DNA of 60,034 nt from Clostridia bacterium (GTDB taxonomy: Bacteria > Bacillota > Clostridia > Christensenellales > Aristaeellaceae), in contig JAFZPI010000015.1 of NCBI GenBank assembly GCA_017552615.1, positions 1 to 60,034 of the forward strand. Reading direction: 5' to 3'. The notes beneath the pieces were generated by a model. It did no database searches. It was not told the origin of the DNA and saw only the letters and a list, made by a program, of their open reading frames with translations. Shown one piece after another: positions 17,069 through 25,462 of the stretch. Within the stretch, counting starts at the first letter, position 1. The number at the start of each line of letters is the position of its first letter. The position numbers and the translations under genes were made by a program.

Positions 17069-17344
17069 AAATGTTCTCCTGTTTGATCGGCGGGAACTCC
17101 ATCGAAAGGAAAATCCACCGCCGGAGCGATGGATCGTCATAGATGCCCCGGAGTGCCGGTGCCCTCGTTTTTTCACCCGCTATGTAAAGCAGGCTGGTTC
17201 CCTGCCGCTGCTTCTCTGCCGTCCCCTAGCGCACGAAGCGGGGGCATGACATCATCAGACTTGGACTCGGGTACCATTTTGTGAAGTGTGGGGAAAACCG
17301 AAAAGCTGCCGCACACCCCAGGATCATCCGTTGCTTTTATTATA
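17069..17344 (-). promoter_or_regulatory. Long structured leader of the dehydrogenase-permease operon
   Basis: No gene lies here. After the promoter, about 260 bases of leader contain several possible hairpins, for example GTGTG...CACAC near 17265-17300, CCCC...GGGG near 17225-17245 and GCAGG...CCTGC near 17188-17208. I could not match it to a riboswitch, T-box, 6S, SRP or tmRNA consensus. It may be an unknown regulatory leader or a small RNA. Confidence 0.3.
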
Positions 17345-17366
17345 ATCATTCTCTGCGCCGTGTCAA
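17339..17366 (-). promoter_or_regulatory. Strong promoter upstream of the dehydrogenase
   Basis: TTGACA (17366-17361) and TATAAT (17344-17339), both perfect, 16 bases apart. Confidence 0.7.
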
Positions 17367-17433
17367 GTCTTTGAACAAAGCAAATTGTCGATCGGCGATC
17401 CCGGGCAGAACGGGCCATCTGTGATCCCCTTGC

Positions 17434-18336
17434 TCACCCTTCCTTCGACCACTCGCTGAAGCCCTCGCCCAGCGCCTCGTGCGCCTGCGTCACAAAGACG
17501 AAAGCGCGGTCATCTTCTTCCCGGACAATGTCTTTCAAACGAGGTAGTTCATTACGGGCGATAACCGCCAGCACCATCGGCTTCTCCGCCATGCTGTATC
17601 CGCCCCGGGCCTTGAGCTGGGTCACGCCGCGATCCATCTCTTTCAGGATGCGTTCCGTGATGCGCTCCCATTTTTCGCTGATGATAAAGCAGGCTTTGTT
17701 GGCCGTCAAACCGATGATCACCACATCAATGATCTTGGAACAGACATAGATGTTGATCATGGCATACAGGGTGGCTTCAGCCTGGCCAAAGGCGATACCG
17801 GCCGCCACGACCACCATCAGATCAAGTGCAAAGAGAAACATGCCGACGGAAATAAAGGAGAACCGCTTATGGACCATCCGGGCCGCCATGTCAGTCCCGC
17901 CGGTGGTGGCGCCGCCGCGCTGAATCAATCCCAGCCCGATCCCCAGCAGGATCCCGCCAAAGAGCGATGCCAGGAGCAGATCATCGGTCATGGTCTGCAT
18001 AAACGGTAGCTCACCGAGCAAGTCGATCGAGACCGAAAACAAAACCGTCGCTACCAGACACCGGAACACAAAGATCGGTCCGGAAGACCTGTACCCGATC
18101 AGGAAAAGCGGGACGTTCAACGCCAGGGATGTCGCGCCAATGGGCAAGAACTTGAAAAAGTGGTTCAGGATCATCGCCACGCCGGTCAGTCCGCCCGGTG
18201 CAATGCTGTTGTCATTCAGGAATAGCGGATAAGCCGCAGCAGCAATCAAGCTGCCCAGAATAATCTGGGTATAAGCGCTCAGCATTTCCTTCCGCGAAGA
18301 ACGGTTGCGGAAGGACTGGGACAGGTTCAGTTTCAA
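17434..18336 (-). CDS. YitT family membrane protein (DUF161/DUF2179), TTG start
   Basis: 300 aa. Five or so membrane helices in residues 20-195 with the YitT signature GGLTGVAMIL near 48 and RGGATTGGTDMAAR near 140, followed by the cytosolic DUF2179 domain (about 215-295, KACFIISEKWERITERIL). The start is TTG with GGAGGAG seven bases upstream. YitT proteins are abundant in sporeformers; the role is unknown. It follows the helicase gene by 63 bases on the same strand. Confidence 0.88.
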   Translation of the reverse strand: MKLNLSQSFRNRSSRKEMLSAYTQIILGSLIAAAAYPLFLNDNSIAPGGLTGVAMILNHFFKFLPIGATSLALNVPLFLIGYRSSGPIFVFRCLVATVLFSVSIDLLGELPFMQTMTDDLLLASLFGGILLGIGLGLIQRGGATTGGTDMAARMVHKRFSFISVGMFLFALDLMVVVAAGIAFGQAEATLYAMINIYVCSKIIDVVIIGLTANKACFIISEKWERITERILKEMDRGVTQLKARGGYSMAEKPMVLAVIARNELPRLKDIVREEDDRAFVFVTQAHEALGEGFSEWSKEG

Positions 18337-18399
18337 TTTGAGTCTCCTCCGTTACAAAAGCCACAGCCCGCCATCCTAGCAGGTCCATGGCTCATTCCT

Positions 18400-19581
18400 T
18401 TACACATCCTCGAAGAAGGGCTCGCCGTCCTCCGTCCGCAACACCTCATGCTCGAAGTGGAGAGGGACAGGCTTGGCGATCATGTACTTGAGGATTTCGT
18501 CCATCCGCACGCTCTCTTGGAAGGTCACCAGGGAGAAGCTGACGCCGTGTTTGTGGGCGCGGCCCGTACGGCCGATGCGGTGGAGGTAGTACTCGTTCTC
18601 GTTGGGCAGGTCGAAGTTGATGACGGCTTCGACATCATCCACGTCGATGCCGCGCGCGGCAACATCCGTGGAGATCAGGATCGGGAAGCGTCCGCGCTTG
18701 AAATCGGCCATGACCACATTGCGCTTGCTCTGCGGGATATCCCCGTGGAGGCACTGCACGTCGTAGCCGTCCTTCTGGAGTTTGCTGGTCAGGCGGTCGG
18801 TCATGAACTTCGTGTTGCAGAAAATCATGATCCGCTGGTATACATCCGAATCCAGCAGGTACACAAGATCATCGATCTTGCGGTTCGGCTCGGTATGAAT
18901 GACATACTGGGTGATCTGGGGACGGTCTTTCTTCGTGGCCTCGACGGTGATCTCCACCGGGTCATGCTGGTATTTCCACGCGATGGTCAGCACGTCCTGG
19001 TTCGTCGTGGCGGAGAAGAGCACAAGCTGGCGGTCCGGAGGCGTGGCCTCGATGATCCGGGTGACCTCCTTCAGGAAGCCCATGGACAGCATCTCGTCCG
19101 CCTCGTCCAGTACCATTGTGTGTACTGCATCGAGCCGGATATTGCCACGCTGCATGTGATCCAGCAGGCGGCCCGGCGTCGCGACGACGATCTGCGGCTT
19201 CTTCTTCAGTGCGCTGATCTGTTTGGTGAAGGACTGGCCGCCGTAGATAACGGTGATGCGGACTCCCGGGATATATTTCGCAAGCCGCGTCAGCTCTTCG
19301 CCGATCTGCACGGCGAGTTCGCGGGTCGGCGCCAGCACGATTTCCTGCACGCGCTGATCCTTCAGCTGCACGTACTCCAGCATCGGGATGCCGAAGGCAC
19401 ACGTCTTGCCCGTGCCGGTAGGCGCCTGGGCATTGATGTCGGCGCCTGCCATCATCAGCGGAATGGTTTTTTTCTGCACAGTGGAAGGCTCGTTAAAGCC
19501 CATGTCGCGCACAGCCCTGAGGATCTCCCTGGACAGATCCATCTCCTCAAAGCGCTGCGGAATGTTTTCGGTCTCGGACAA
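18400..19581 (-). CDS. DEAD-box ATP-dependent RNA helicase
   Basis: 393 aa RNA helicase core of the CshA/DbpA type without a long C-terminal extension. Motifs: Q motif (FNEPSTVQKKTIP, about 29-41), Walker A APTGTGKT at 53-60, PTRELA near 85, DEAD at 149-152, SAT near 181, and HRIGRTGR near 331. The start is set at a TTG (19581) ten bases after GAGGAG; the next ATG would remove part of the domain edge. It probably unwinds structured RNA during ribosome assembly or decay. The TSCPD and lipoprotein genes lie upstream in the same direction. Confidence 0.93.
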   Translation of the reverse strand: MSETENIPQRFEEMDLSREILRAVRDMGFNEPSTVQKKTIPLMMAGADINAQAPTGTGKTCAFGIPMLEYVQLKDQRVQEIVLAPTRELAVQIGEELTRLAKYIPGVRITVIYGGQSFTKQISALKKKPQIVVATPGRLLDHMQRGNIRLDAVHTMVLDEADEMLSMGFLKEVTRIIEATPPDRQLVLFSATTNQDVLTIAWKYQHDPVEITVEATKKDRPQITQYVIHTEPNRKIDDLVYLLDSDVYQRIMIFCNTKFMTDRLTSKLQKDGYDVQCLHGDIPQSKRNVVMADFKRGRFPILISTDVAARGIDVDDVEAVINFDLPNENEYYLHRIGRTGRAHKHGVSFSLVTFQESVRMDEILKYMIAKPVPLHFEHEVLRTEDGEPFFEDV

Positions 19582-19610
19582 AACGAACGGTCTCCTCTTC
19601 TCTCGTGTTC

Positions 19611-19853
19611 TCAGGCGGTATAGGCACGGATCGCCCTGGACAGCTGGTCCGGACAGGACGTATCGCCGCGGCAGGGAACGCCCTGCAGAATCTCGGCGAC
19701 TTCGTCGGCCTTGCGGCCGGTCACCATGCGGCAAAGGCCTTCCGTGTTCCCCTTGCAGCCTTCAATAATCTTGCAGTAAGTGATGATGCCCTGCTCGTCA
19801 ATCTCCAGGTCAATACCGGTGGAGCAGGTGCCTTTGCAGGTGTAATGGAACAT
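19611..19853 (-). CDS. TSCPD domain protein (TIGR03905 type)
   Basis: 80 aa. Begins MFHYTCKGTCSTGIDLEID and ends with the defining TSCPDQLSRAI. Several cysteines (Cys6, Cys10, Cys27, Cys33, Cys41, Cys61, Cys67) suggest metal or iron binding. The domain also occurs at the C-terminus of some ribonucleotide reductases; the stand-alone form has no known function. AAAGGAG precedes the ATG. Gaps of 23 and 29 bases to its neighbours indicate an operon with the lipoprotein and helicase genes. Confidence 0.88.
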   Translation of the reverse strand: MFHYTCKGTCSTGIDLEIDEQGIITYCKIIEGCKGNTEGLCRMVTGRKADEVAEILQGVPCRGDTSCPDQLSRAIRAYTA

Positions 19854-19876
19854 TGATTTCACTCCTTTGGGTTTTC

Positions 19877-20203
19877 TCACTTCTTCGTAAAGCTCATCTT
19901 TTCCCCGTTCATGGTAATGGTGAGCCTGTTTCCGTTGAGGATACATTCATAGGACTCCCCGTCCAGGGTAATGCGGCTGTTGTCCTGGTCAAAGGAATAG
20001 GTGCCGTTCCGGCTTTGCCCAAACGCAACTGCCGTATAGGTCTTGTCTGATTTGAACTCGAACCACAGATCCTGCTCCGTGCCTTCGGGCAGGACCGCTC
20101 CAGTGGTGTCCAGTTTCCAGGTTCCCACAATGCTACTGCCACAGGCAGTCAGTACAAGCATCGCAATCGCCAGCACGGCGGCCAAAGCTACAAGTTTCCT
20201 CAT
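19877..20203 (-). CDS. Small lipoprotein with lipocalin-like (DUF5640-type) domain
   Basis: 108 aa. Signal peptide with lipobox LTAC; Cys21 should be lipidated. The mature domain begins SSIVGTWKLD and has a repeating beta pattern (LWFEFKSDKTYTAV, then GTYSFDQDNSRITLDG), typical of small lipocalin-like DUF5640 proteins. AAAGGAG precedes the ATG. It is a paralogue of the next lipoprotein upstream and of the repeats in the 53405 gene. Outer surface of the membrane; ligand unknown. Confidence 0.8.
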   Translation of the reverse strand: MRKLVALAAVLAIAMLVLTACGSSIVGTWKLDTTGAVLPEGTEQDLWFEFKSDKTYTAVAFGQSRNGTYSFDQDNSRITLDGESYECILNGNRLTITMNGEKMSFTKK

Positions 20204-20237
20204 TCGTACCTTCTCCTTTCGGTTCCGTACCTTCGCC

Positions 20238-20266
20238 ATCATACCCTCCCGAGCCATCCCTGTCAA
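20238..20266 (-). promoter_or_regulatory. Promoter of the lipoprotein-TSCPD-helicase operon
   Basis: TTGACA (20266-20261), 17 bases, TATGAT (20243-20238), just upstream of the 20203 start. Confidence 0.7.
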
Positions 20267-20272
20267 GCACAG

Positions 20273-20302
20273 AAAAACCGGAGCCCTGTCGCGGACTCCG
20301 GC
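20273..20302 (-). terminator. Terminator of the upstream lipoprotein gene
   Basis: GCCGGAG/CTCCGG stem followed on the minus strand by TTTTT (20277-20273). Confidence 0.8.
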
Positions 20303-20316
20303 ATCAATGATTCGCA

Positions 20317-20646
20317 TTACTTGCGGGTCAGCTCCAGGGAACCACCCAATTCGGGAATGCTGATGGACAGCTTATTGCCTTCAATTTTGTATTCAGACTC
20401 AGACCCGTCGATGGTAATCTTGTTGCCATCCACCTTGTAGGTGCCGCTGCTGGTTTCGGGCGTTACGCCCTCCATCGTGGATGTCATGGTCATGGTGTAG
20501 GTGTTGTCGGACTTGAACTCAAACGTCACGGTGGCCACGCCCATCATGCTGGCTTCCCACTTGCCAACGATCCCATTGCCGCCGCAGGCCGCGAGCGCAA
20601 CAACAGCGATTGCCAGAACCGCAACCAAAGCAATGATTTTCTTCAT
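20317..20646 (-). CDS. Small lipoprotein with lipocalin-like (DUF5640-type) domain
   Basis: 109 aa. Lipobox ALAAC puts the lipidated Cys at about 20. The mature part (GGNGIVGKWEASMMGVATVTFEFKSD...) parallels the neighbouring lipoprotein: IVGxW opening, an FKSDNTYTMT strand, GTYKVDGNKITIDG. GAAAGGGG precedes the ATG. It has its own promoter and terminator, so it is transcribed separately from the paralogue. The two probably arose by duplication. Confidence 0.8.
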   Translation of the reverse strand: MKKIIALVAVLAIAVVALAACGGNGIVGKWEASMMGVATVTFEFKSDNTYTMTMTSTMEGVTPETSSGTYKVDGNKITIDGSESEYKIEGNKLSISIPELGGSLELTRK

Positions 20647-20701
20647 TTTTGTTTCCCCTTTCAGTTCATGTGTGTTATAATGCCCATGAGGCACTGTATT
20701 G

Positions 20702-20730
20702 ATTCTATCACGCACCGCTGTGGCTGTCAA
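20702..20730 (-). promoter_or_regulatory. Promoter of the lipoprotein gene at 20646
   Basis: TTGACA (20730-20725), 17-base spacer, TAGAAT (20707-20702). Confidence 0.65.
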
Positions 20731-20772
20731 GTACGCGGCAGATTGCACGATTTTGCATTGGGAGGTCTGACC

Positions 20773-22287
20773 ATGAAATCATCCGTCCGCAGACTGATTG
20801 CGTTGTTCCTGTCCCTGGGGCTGTGTGTTCCCGCCATGTCCCTGGCGGATCTCACAGTTGAAGAAGCCGTCCCATCGCTCCCGGCTGAATCCACCGGTGT
20901 GCGCGTCAAGCCGCAGGTCAAACTGATCTCCTCCGGCAATCCGATCTCGGCGGAGTTCTTCTGCGCCGATCCGACAGCCGTGGAATACAACGGGCGGCTT
21001 TATGTCTACGGCACCAACGACCATCAGCAGTATGTCGAAAAGGGTGCAAACGCCGAGAACACCTACGAGCGTATCAAGTCCTTCGTCATCTTCTCGACGG
21101 ATGACATGGTCAACTGGATCTACCACGGCCAGATCAGTACCTCGCTTATCGCTCCGTGGATCATCGCTTCCTGGGCGCCTTCAGTCATTTCACGGGTGGA
21201 GGACGACGGCCTGACGCATTTCTACCTTTACTTCTCCAACAGCGGCAACGGCATCGGCGTCCTGACGGCAACCGATCCCCTCGGTCCGTGGACCGACCCG
21301 CTCGGCCACGCGCTCATCACACCCCAGACACCGGGCCTGACCAACTGCCCGCAGCCCTTTGACCCCGGCGCGGTCATCGACGAGAACGGCGTTGGCTGGC
21401 TGTCCCTCGGCGGCGGCGTGGCGCCAAACGGCACCGACGAGATGCCCGGTACCGCCCGCATCGTGCGGCTCGGCAACGACCTGCTCTCCTTTGACAGCGA
21501 ATTTGCGGAAATCCCCGCGCCTTACTTCTTTGAGGCGAGCGAACTGAACGTCATCGGGGATACCTATGTCTACACCTACTGCACCAACTGGAAGGAACGC
21601 GCCGCATGGGATCGCGACTTTCCCCTCCCCACGACCGCCTGCATGGCCTACATGACCACAAAAACGCCTCTGGACCCGGAGAGCTGGGTCTACCGGGGAG
21701 AATGCTTCAAGAACCCCGGTATGTCGGGTTTTGAGTATTCCAACAACCACACCCATATGCACAAATTCAACGGCCAGTGGTATATGATCTACCATACCAT
21801 GGCCCTGAAAAAGCTGATGTATATCCAGGGTGGCTACCGGAGTCTGTGCGTTGACCCCATTGAGGTGGACGAAGTCACCGCAACCATCACACCCACGGGC
21901 GGAACCCAGCGCGGGATCGTGAACTCGATTGCGCCGGTCGACGCCATGCAGGAGCAAAACGCCGCCCTGCGGTTCAACGCTGCGGGTCTGCGAAGTTTCG
22001 GCCTCGGTGGACCATACAGCCTGGAAGCCGGTGCATGGTTCGCTGTGCGGCAAGTTGCCTTCCCGGAGGATGCTCCGGCCGCAATGCTCGCCCGTGTCAA
22101 GGGCAAAGGCATCATCGAGGTCCACACGGACGCCCTGAACGGCGAGATCGTCGCACGTCTTGCTTTTGACAAAGGCTGTGTCGTTCGCGCAGAAACATTG
22201 GCGGAAGTCACGGGACTTCATGACCTGTACTTCGTCTTTTCCGACAACAATATCCAGATCGACGCATGGCAGTTTGTTACGAAATAA
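20773..22287 (+). CDS. Secreted glycoside hydrolase family 43 enzyme with C-terminal CBM-like domain
   Basis: 504 aa with a signal peptide (cleavage near Ala25). The five-bladed GH43 domain spans about 45-390. The three catalytic acids are visible: Asp66 (FFCADPTAVEYNGRLYVYGT), Asp197 (FDPGAVIDENG) and Glu254 (YFFEASEL). The last 120 residues form a beta-sandwich resembling CBM6 (LRSFGLGGPYSLEAGAWFAVRQV..., ending in a VFSDNNIQIDAWQF-like strand). It should remove xylose or arabinose from xylan side chains outside the cell. GGGAGG precedes the ATG at 20773. Together with the GH8 gene at 55343 it points to growth on plant xylan. Confidence 0.92.
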   Translation: MKSSVRRLIALFLSLGLCVPAMSLADLTVEEAVPSLPAESTGVRVKPQVKLISSGNPISAEFFCADPTAVEYNGRLYVYGTNDHQQYVEKGANAENTYERIKSFVIFSTDDMVNWIYHGQISTSLIAPWIIASWAPSVISRVEDDGLTHFYLYFSNSGNGIGVLTATDPLGPWTDPLGHALITPQTPGLTNCPQPFDPGAVIDENGVGWLSLGGGVAPNGTDEMPGTARIVRLGNDLLSFDSEFAEIPAPYFFEASELNVIGDTYVYTYCTNWKERAAWDRDFPLPTTACMAYMTTKTPLDPESWVYRGECFKNPGMSGFEYSNNHTHMHKFNGQWYMIYHTMALKKLMYIQGGYRSLCVDPIEVDEVTATITPTGGTQRGIVNSIAPVDAMQEQNAALRFNAAGLRSFGLGGPYSLEAGAWFAVRQVAFPEDAPAAMLARVKGKGIIEVHTDALNGEIVARLAFDKGCVVRAETLAEVTGLHDLYFVFSDNNIQIDAWQFVTK

Positions 22288-22290
22288 TCC

Positions 22291-22319
22291 TTGTCATCCA
22301 ACGGAGAATATGGTAAGAT
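22291..22319 (+). promoter_or_regulatory. Promoter of the secreted protein gene at 22364
   Basis: TTGTCA (22291-22296), 17 bases, TAAGAT (22314-22319). Confidence 0.5.
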
Positions 22320-22363
22320 AAAAAGCAGCAAAACATGCCAATCACAGCAAGGAGGCACGGAAT

Positions 22364-23107
22364 ATGAAACGTTTTGTCTGGATTTTCCTCATCGCGCTCC
22401 TGATCTGCCTCTGCCTGGCAATTACAGCCCAGGCGGACAGCCTAGAGATCACCCGTGTGAACCGCGATCCTTACGGTGATGTCACCGTGACCTGGACCGG
22501 CGGCGACTCCCCCTACATGCTGGTCTTCTGTGCGGTAGACGGCGAAGATTCTACCGTCTGGACCGTGGACGACAACATTCGCTCGCACTCCTACGTGATC
22601 GATAATCTTGCGCCAAATTTCGGCTTCATGATCGGAGTCATTGACAGCAACCAGAATTATGACATCTATGAATTGGATGGCAATAACAAGCGCTTCACCG
22701 ATGTATCGGGAATACGACTGACCTTTACCCTCCGTCAGCGTGTGAATGGCCGCTCCAGTACCATCCAGCAATACTCCGCCTTTGAACTGGAAAACAGCAT
22801 GACCAACGGAAATCTGTACGGCGCAACGATTAAGCTGTCAGGCTATAAAACCACGCAGCCCCTGCCCTTCACCTTCCGCATGGCCGTTACCCTGCCGGAT
22901 GGGGAGCCACTAGTGTTCTTTGTGGAACGCGGCAATCTCCCAACGGGCTACAACGGCGGATACGTGTACTGGGACTTCTTCGATTTCAGTGACCTCTGGT
23001 CCTACATTCTCCAAGCAAAGGACGAAATCCCGGTCGGAAATTACATTTTCTACATCTATATGGATGACGGCCTGGTCGCTACCGCACAATTCTCGGTCGG
23101 CCGGTAA
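22364..23107 (+). CDS. Secreted beta-sandwich protein of unknown function
   Basis: 247 aa with a signal peptide (hydrophobic 5-22, cleavage near AQA-DS). Residues 25-105 look like a fibronectin type III-like repeat (LEITRVNRDPYGDVTVTWTG...). Residues 115-247 are a second beta-rich domain (PFTFRMAVTLPDG, later GNYIFYIYMDDGLVATAQF). AAGGAGG precedes the ATG. It has its own promoter and terminator. No catalytic motif is apparent; probably an envelope or binding protein. Confidence 0.7.
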   Translation: MKRFVWIFLIALLICLCLAITAQADSLEITRVNRDPYGDVTVTWTGGDSPYMLVFCAVDGEDSTVWTVDDNIRSHSYVIDNLAPNFGFMIGVIDSNQNYDIYELDGNNKRFTDVSGIRLTFTLRQRVNGRSSTIQQYSAFELENSMTNGNLYGATIKLSGYKTTQPLPFTFRMAVTLPDGEPLVFFVERGNLPTGYNGGYVYWDFFDFSDLWSYILQAKDEIPVGNYIFYIYMDDGLVATAQFSVGR

Positions 23108-23125
23108 GCCGGTATTCTCCACTGT

Positions 23126-23155
23126 AAAACCCCGTCGGTCATTCGGCGGGGTTTT
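23126..23155. terminator. Bidirectional terminator
   Basis: AAAACCCCG ... CGGGGTTTT hairpin between the convergent secreted-protein gene and thrC. Confidence 0.85.
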
Positions 23156-23162
23156 GCGATGT

Positions 23163-24656
23163 TTACGCTTCCAGGACAGCGCGGGCCATATCCTCGGGAT
23201 CCTTTGTGCAGCGGCGCTTGTGCAGGACCGGAAGTTCCCGCAAAGCGCTGACCTGGCGTGGGACCGGGACGCCGCTGATCTTCTCAAGCTCCTCCGCGCA
23301 GGCAAAGGCGTCCTTGCCCTCGGCTGCCCCTTTGCCTTTCAGGGCCGAGAGGACATCCGCACAGAACTTGTACGGACTCGCCGTTGAGACGACCACAGCA
23401 GGAGACAGATCGTGGGTACGGGCCCGGTAGTCCCGCAGGACGCGGGTAGCCACGGCGGTGTGAGTGTCCACGACGCAATTCGTATGCGCGTAAAGCGTGG
23501 CGATTTCCTCCGCCGTCTCACGGTCGTTGGCAAAGCCCGCCGTGAACGTCCTCATCAACTCGTCCCGGCGCTGTTCACCGACGGAATAGCTGCCTTTCTC
23601 TTTCAGTTGGTCCATCCACACGCGCACCAGATCCCCGTCACGGTCCGCGATCTCGTAGAGCAGCCGTTCGAGGTTGGAGGATACAAGGATGTCCATGGAA
23701 GGCGACGTGGTCTTGTAGAAAAGCCGATGTGTATTGTATAGGCCTGTATTAAAGAAATCCGTCAGCACATTGTTCCGGTTGCTGGCACAGATGAGCCGTT
23801 TCACGGGAAGGCCCATGTTCATGGCGTACCATCCCGCGAGGATGTCGCCGAAATTCCCGGTCGGCACCACAAAGTTGACCGGATCGCCCATCATCACTTC
23901 GCCGCCGGCACAGAGATCCGCATACGCGCTGAAGTAATAGACCACCTGGGGCACCAGACGCCCGAAGTTGATGCTGTTCGCAGAGGAGAGCACCCGTCCG
24001 GCCACGCCCATCCGTTCCGCGAAATCCTTCGAGCCAAAGAGGGTCTTCACGCCGGTCTGCGCATCGTCAAAGTTACCCTCAACGGCGATGACCCGGGTGT
24101 TGCTGCCGCCGGTGGTGGTCATCTGCAGCTTCTGGATGTCGCTGACGCCCTCCTCCGGGTAGAAGACCGTGCAGGAAGTTCCCGGCACATCCCGAAAGCC
24201 CTCCAGAGCTGCCTTGCCGGTATCACCGCTGGTGGCGACCAGGATACTGATCTCCCGGTTCTCCCCGTTCTTCCGCGCTGCCTGGCAAACCAAGTGGGGC
24301 AGCAACTGCAGGGCCATGTCCTTGAATGCAAGGGTCGGCCCGTGGAAGAGTTCCAGCAGCCAGGTGGTGCTGTCGAGCCTCCGAACAGGTGCAATTTCGG
24401 GCGTGTCAAAGCGCTCCGGCGTGTATGCCATCGCCGTCGCATCCGCGATCTCCTGGGGCGTATAGTCCTCCAGATACAGCGAGAGCACCGCCGCCGCCCG
24501 TTCCGCATAGGGCATGGATGAGAGGGAAGAAATCCACGCCCGGGACACCTGCGGATACATGGCAGGCACATAAAGTCCGCCTCCCGGGGCAAGTCCCGTC
24601 AGGATCGCCTGGGAAGCTGTGACCACGGCGCCGCCGCGTGTGGAGAAAAAAGACAT
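23163..24656 (-). CDS. thrC: Threonine synthase
   Basis: 497 aa, the longer threonine synthase class. Converts O-phosphohomoserine to threonine with PLP. The PLP lysine is Lys112 in LAFKDMALQ, and SGDTGKAALEGF near 142 and VPTGNFGDILAGW near 265 bind phosphate and cofactor. The N-terminal STRGG is typical of this class. GGAGGAA precedes the ATG at 24656. It lies 74 bases after the P-loop gene, with a hairpin between them. Confidence 0.95.
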   Translation of the reverse strand: MSFFSTRGGAVVTASQAILTGLAPGGGLYVPAMYPQVSRAWISSLSSMPYAERAAAVLSLYLEDYTPQEIADATAMAYTPERFDTPEIAPVRRLDSTTWLLELFHGPTLAFKDMALQLLPHLVCQAARKNGENREISILVATSGDTGKAALEGFRDVPGTSCTVFYPEEGVSDIQKLQMTTTGGSNTRVIAVEGNFDDAQTGVKTLFGSKDFAERMGVAGRVLSSANSINFGRLVPQVVYYFSAYADLCAGGEVMMGDPVNFVVPTGNFGDILAGWYAMNMGLPVKRLICASNRNNVLTDFFNTGLYNTHRLFYKTTSPSMDILVSSNLERLLYEIADRDGDLVRVWMDQLKEKGSYSVGEQRRDELMRTFTAGFANDRETAEEIATLYAHTNCVVDTHTAVATRVLRDYRARTHDLSPAVVVSTASPYKFCADVLSALKGKGAAEGKDAFACAEELEKISGVPVPRQVSALRELPVLHKRRCTKDPEDMARAVLEA

Positions 24657-24679
24657 CGCGCGTTCCTCCTCTATGGAAA

Positions 24680-24709
24680 GGGAGACGGCCTGGCTCTCAG
24701 CCGTCCCCC
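24680..24709 (-). terminator. Hairpin between the P-loop gene and thrC
   Basis: GGGGGACGGC pairs with GCCGTCTCCC (one G-U pair) and TTT follows on the minus strand. A weak terminator or attenuator that may lower thrC expression. Confidence 0.4.
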
Positions 24710-24730
24710 GCAAAATCAACTGTTCCGGTC

Positions 24731-25141
24731 TCAGATAATATACTTCCGGACAAAATCAGGCAGGACTTCGGGATCCGCAGAGACAGAGAGGACGAAGTTG
24801 ACCTGATGCTTCGCGCACAGCTCCTCCATCGCCTCAAACAGCCAGGCCGCCTCGTTGAGATCCGTCTTGCACAGCTTCGTAAACGCATCGATGAAGACAT
24901 AGCTGATGTCGAAATTCTGGCTGAGCATCCCCGACAGGAAGCCCAGGAACATTTCGGCCGTATGGACATGGTATTCGCCCGCATTGATGAAGCGGACCCG
25001 GTGGTCTATGTCAAACATGTAGCGGTTGTCGTCGTCGAGGAATGTTACATCGCCCGCGGTTTCGTGGGCTGTCCGGTTGGTCATGTCGATGAGACGCTTG
25101 GTCTTGCCGGAGCCCTTGTTTCCCGCGATGATCTGTATCAT
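24731..25141 (-). CDS. Small P-loop protein
   Basis: 136 aa. Walker A is GNKGSGKT at 7-14, and a Walker B-like strand ISYVFIDAF lies near 80. The rest (FLDDDNRYMFDIDHRVRFINAGEY...) belongs to a Clostridia-wide family that I recognise but that has no function assigned. AGGAGG precedes the ATG. The start of the transcript is set by a good promoter at 25175-25203. Confidence 0.75.
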   Translation of the reverse strand: MIQIIAGNKGSGKTKRLIDMTNRTAHETAGDVTFLDDDNRYMFDIDHRVRFINAGEYHVHTAEMFLGFLSGMLSQNFDISYVFIDAFTKLCKTDLNEAAWLFEAMEELCAKHQVNFVLSVSADPEVLPDFVRKYII

Positions 25142-25174
25142 GGGAATCCCTCCTCACTAAGATTTGCTGATTTG

Positions 25175-25203
25175 ATTATACCCCATCTTTGATGGTTTTG
25201 CAA
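25175..25203 (-). promoter_or_regulatory. Promoter of the P-loop protein gene
   Basis: TTGCAA (25203-25198), 17 bases, TATAAT (25180-25175). Confidence 0.65.
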
Positions 25204-25220
25204 GCCATGTGCAAAATGAC

Positions 25221-25249
25221 TTGACATTCACTGCTGAAAAGCTTACAAT
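25221..25249 (+). promoter_or_regulatory. Strong promoter facing the small peptide gene
   Basis: TTGACA (25221-25226), 17 bases, TACAAT (25244-25249). It fires rightward into the 3' end of the leftward 29-residue peptide gene. Confidence 0.7.
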
Positions 25250-25255
25250 GACAAC

Positions 25256-25360
25256 GAAGAGTGAACCACGCATGCGGTTGCTCCTCAAATCAACGCTATA
25301 CTAAGTGGCTTTCGCCACAAGACAGCCGTCACTTGCCAGAGTGGCGGTTGTTCTTCTTAT
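25256..25360 (+). ncRNA. Candidate antisense RNA of about 105 nt
   Basis: Defined by the promoter at 25221-25249 and a hairpin (CCGTCACT/AGTGGCGG, 25326-25347) followed by the T-rich TTGTTCTTCTT. It contains a second hairpin with a perfect GTGGC/GCCAC stem (25305-25318) and overlaps the end of the peptide gene on the other strand, the layout of convergent type I antitoxin RNAs. It also holds a possible 9-codon frame from the ATG at 25272. Existence is inferred from sequence signals only. Confidence 0.45.
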
Positions 25361-25418
25361 GGGTCCAGCGAATCACGATGGAGACCGTAAACGGTCCGAC
25401 ATGAAACGTCAGTCGCAT
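25329..25418 (-). CDS. 29-residue basic peptide, possible type I toxin
   Basis: MRLTFHVGPFTVSIVIRW then a basic tail THKKNNRHSGK: a short beta- or membrane-prone core followed by positive charge. The ribosome site AGAAGGAGGTGATG is close to ideal, far better than chance for so short a frame. Its own promoter lies at 25510-25539. The stop codon falls within the hairpin at 25326-25347, where the facing transcript also ends. I recall similar short genes in other Clostridia but no name. Toxin function is inference from layout: small peptide, strong ribosome site, overlapping antisense promoter. Confidence 0.55.
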   Translation of the reverse strand: MRLTFHVGPFTVSIVIRWTHKKNNRHSGK

Positions 25419-25423
25419 AAGCA

Positions 25424-25462
25424 TCACCTCCTTCTGGAGGGATGGAGCAACCGCCTGCGCAT
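25424..25462 (-). CDS. 12-codon leader frame before the 29-residue peptide
   Basis: ATG at 25462 reads MRRRLLHPSRRR then TGA, and its end runs through the ribosome binding site of the peptide gene. Six of twelve residues are Arg. Translation of it could open or block the next ribosome site. Its own start has no clear Shine-Dalgarno, so it may not be used. Confidence 0.3.
   Translation of the reverse strand: MRRRLLHPSRRR

Noticed and set aside
17173-17418. 81-codon minus-strand frame in the leader of the dehydrogenase
   Set aside because: It overlaps the promoter and has no ribosome site or protein-like pattern.
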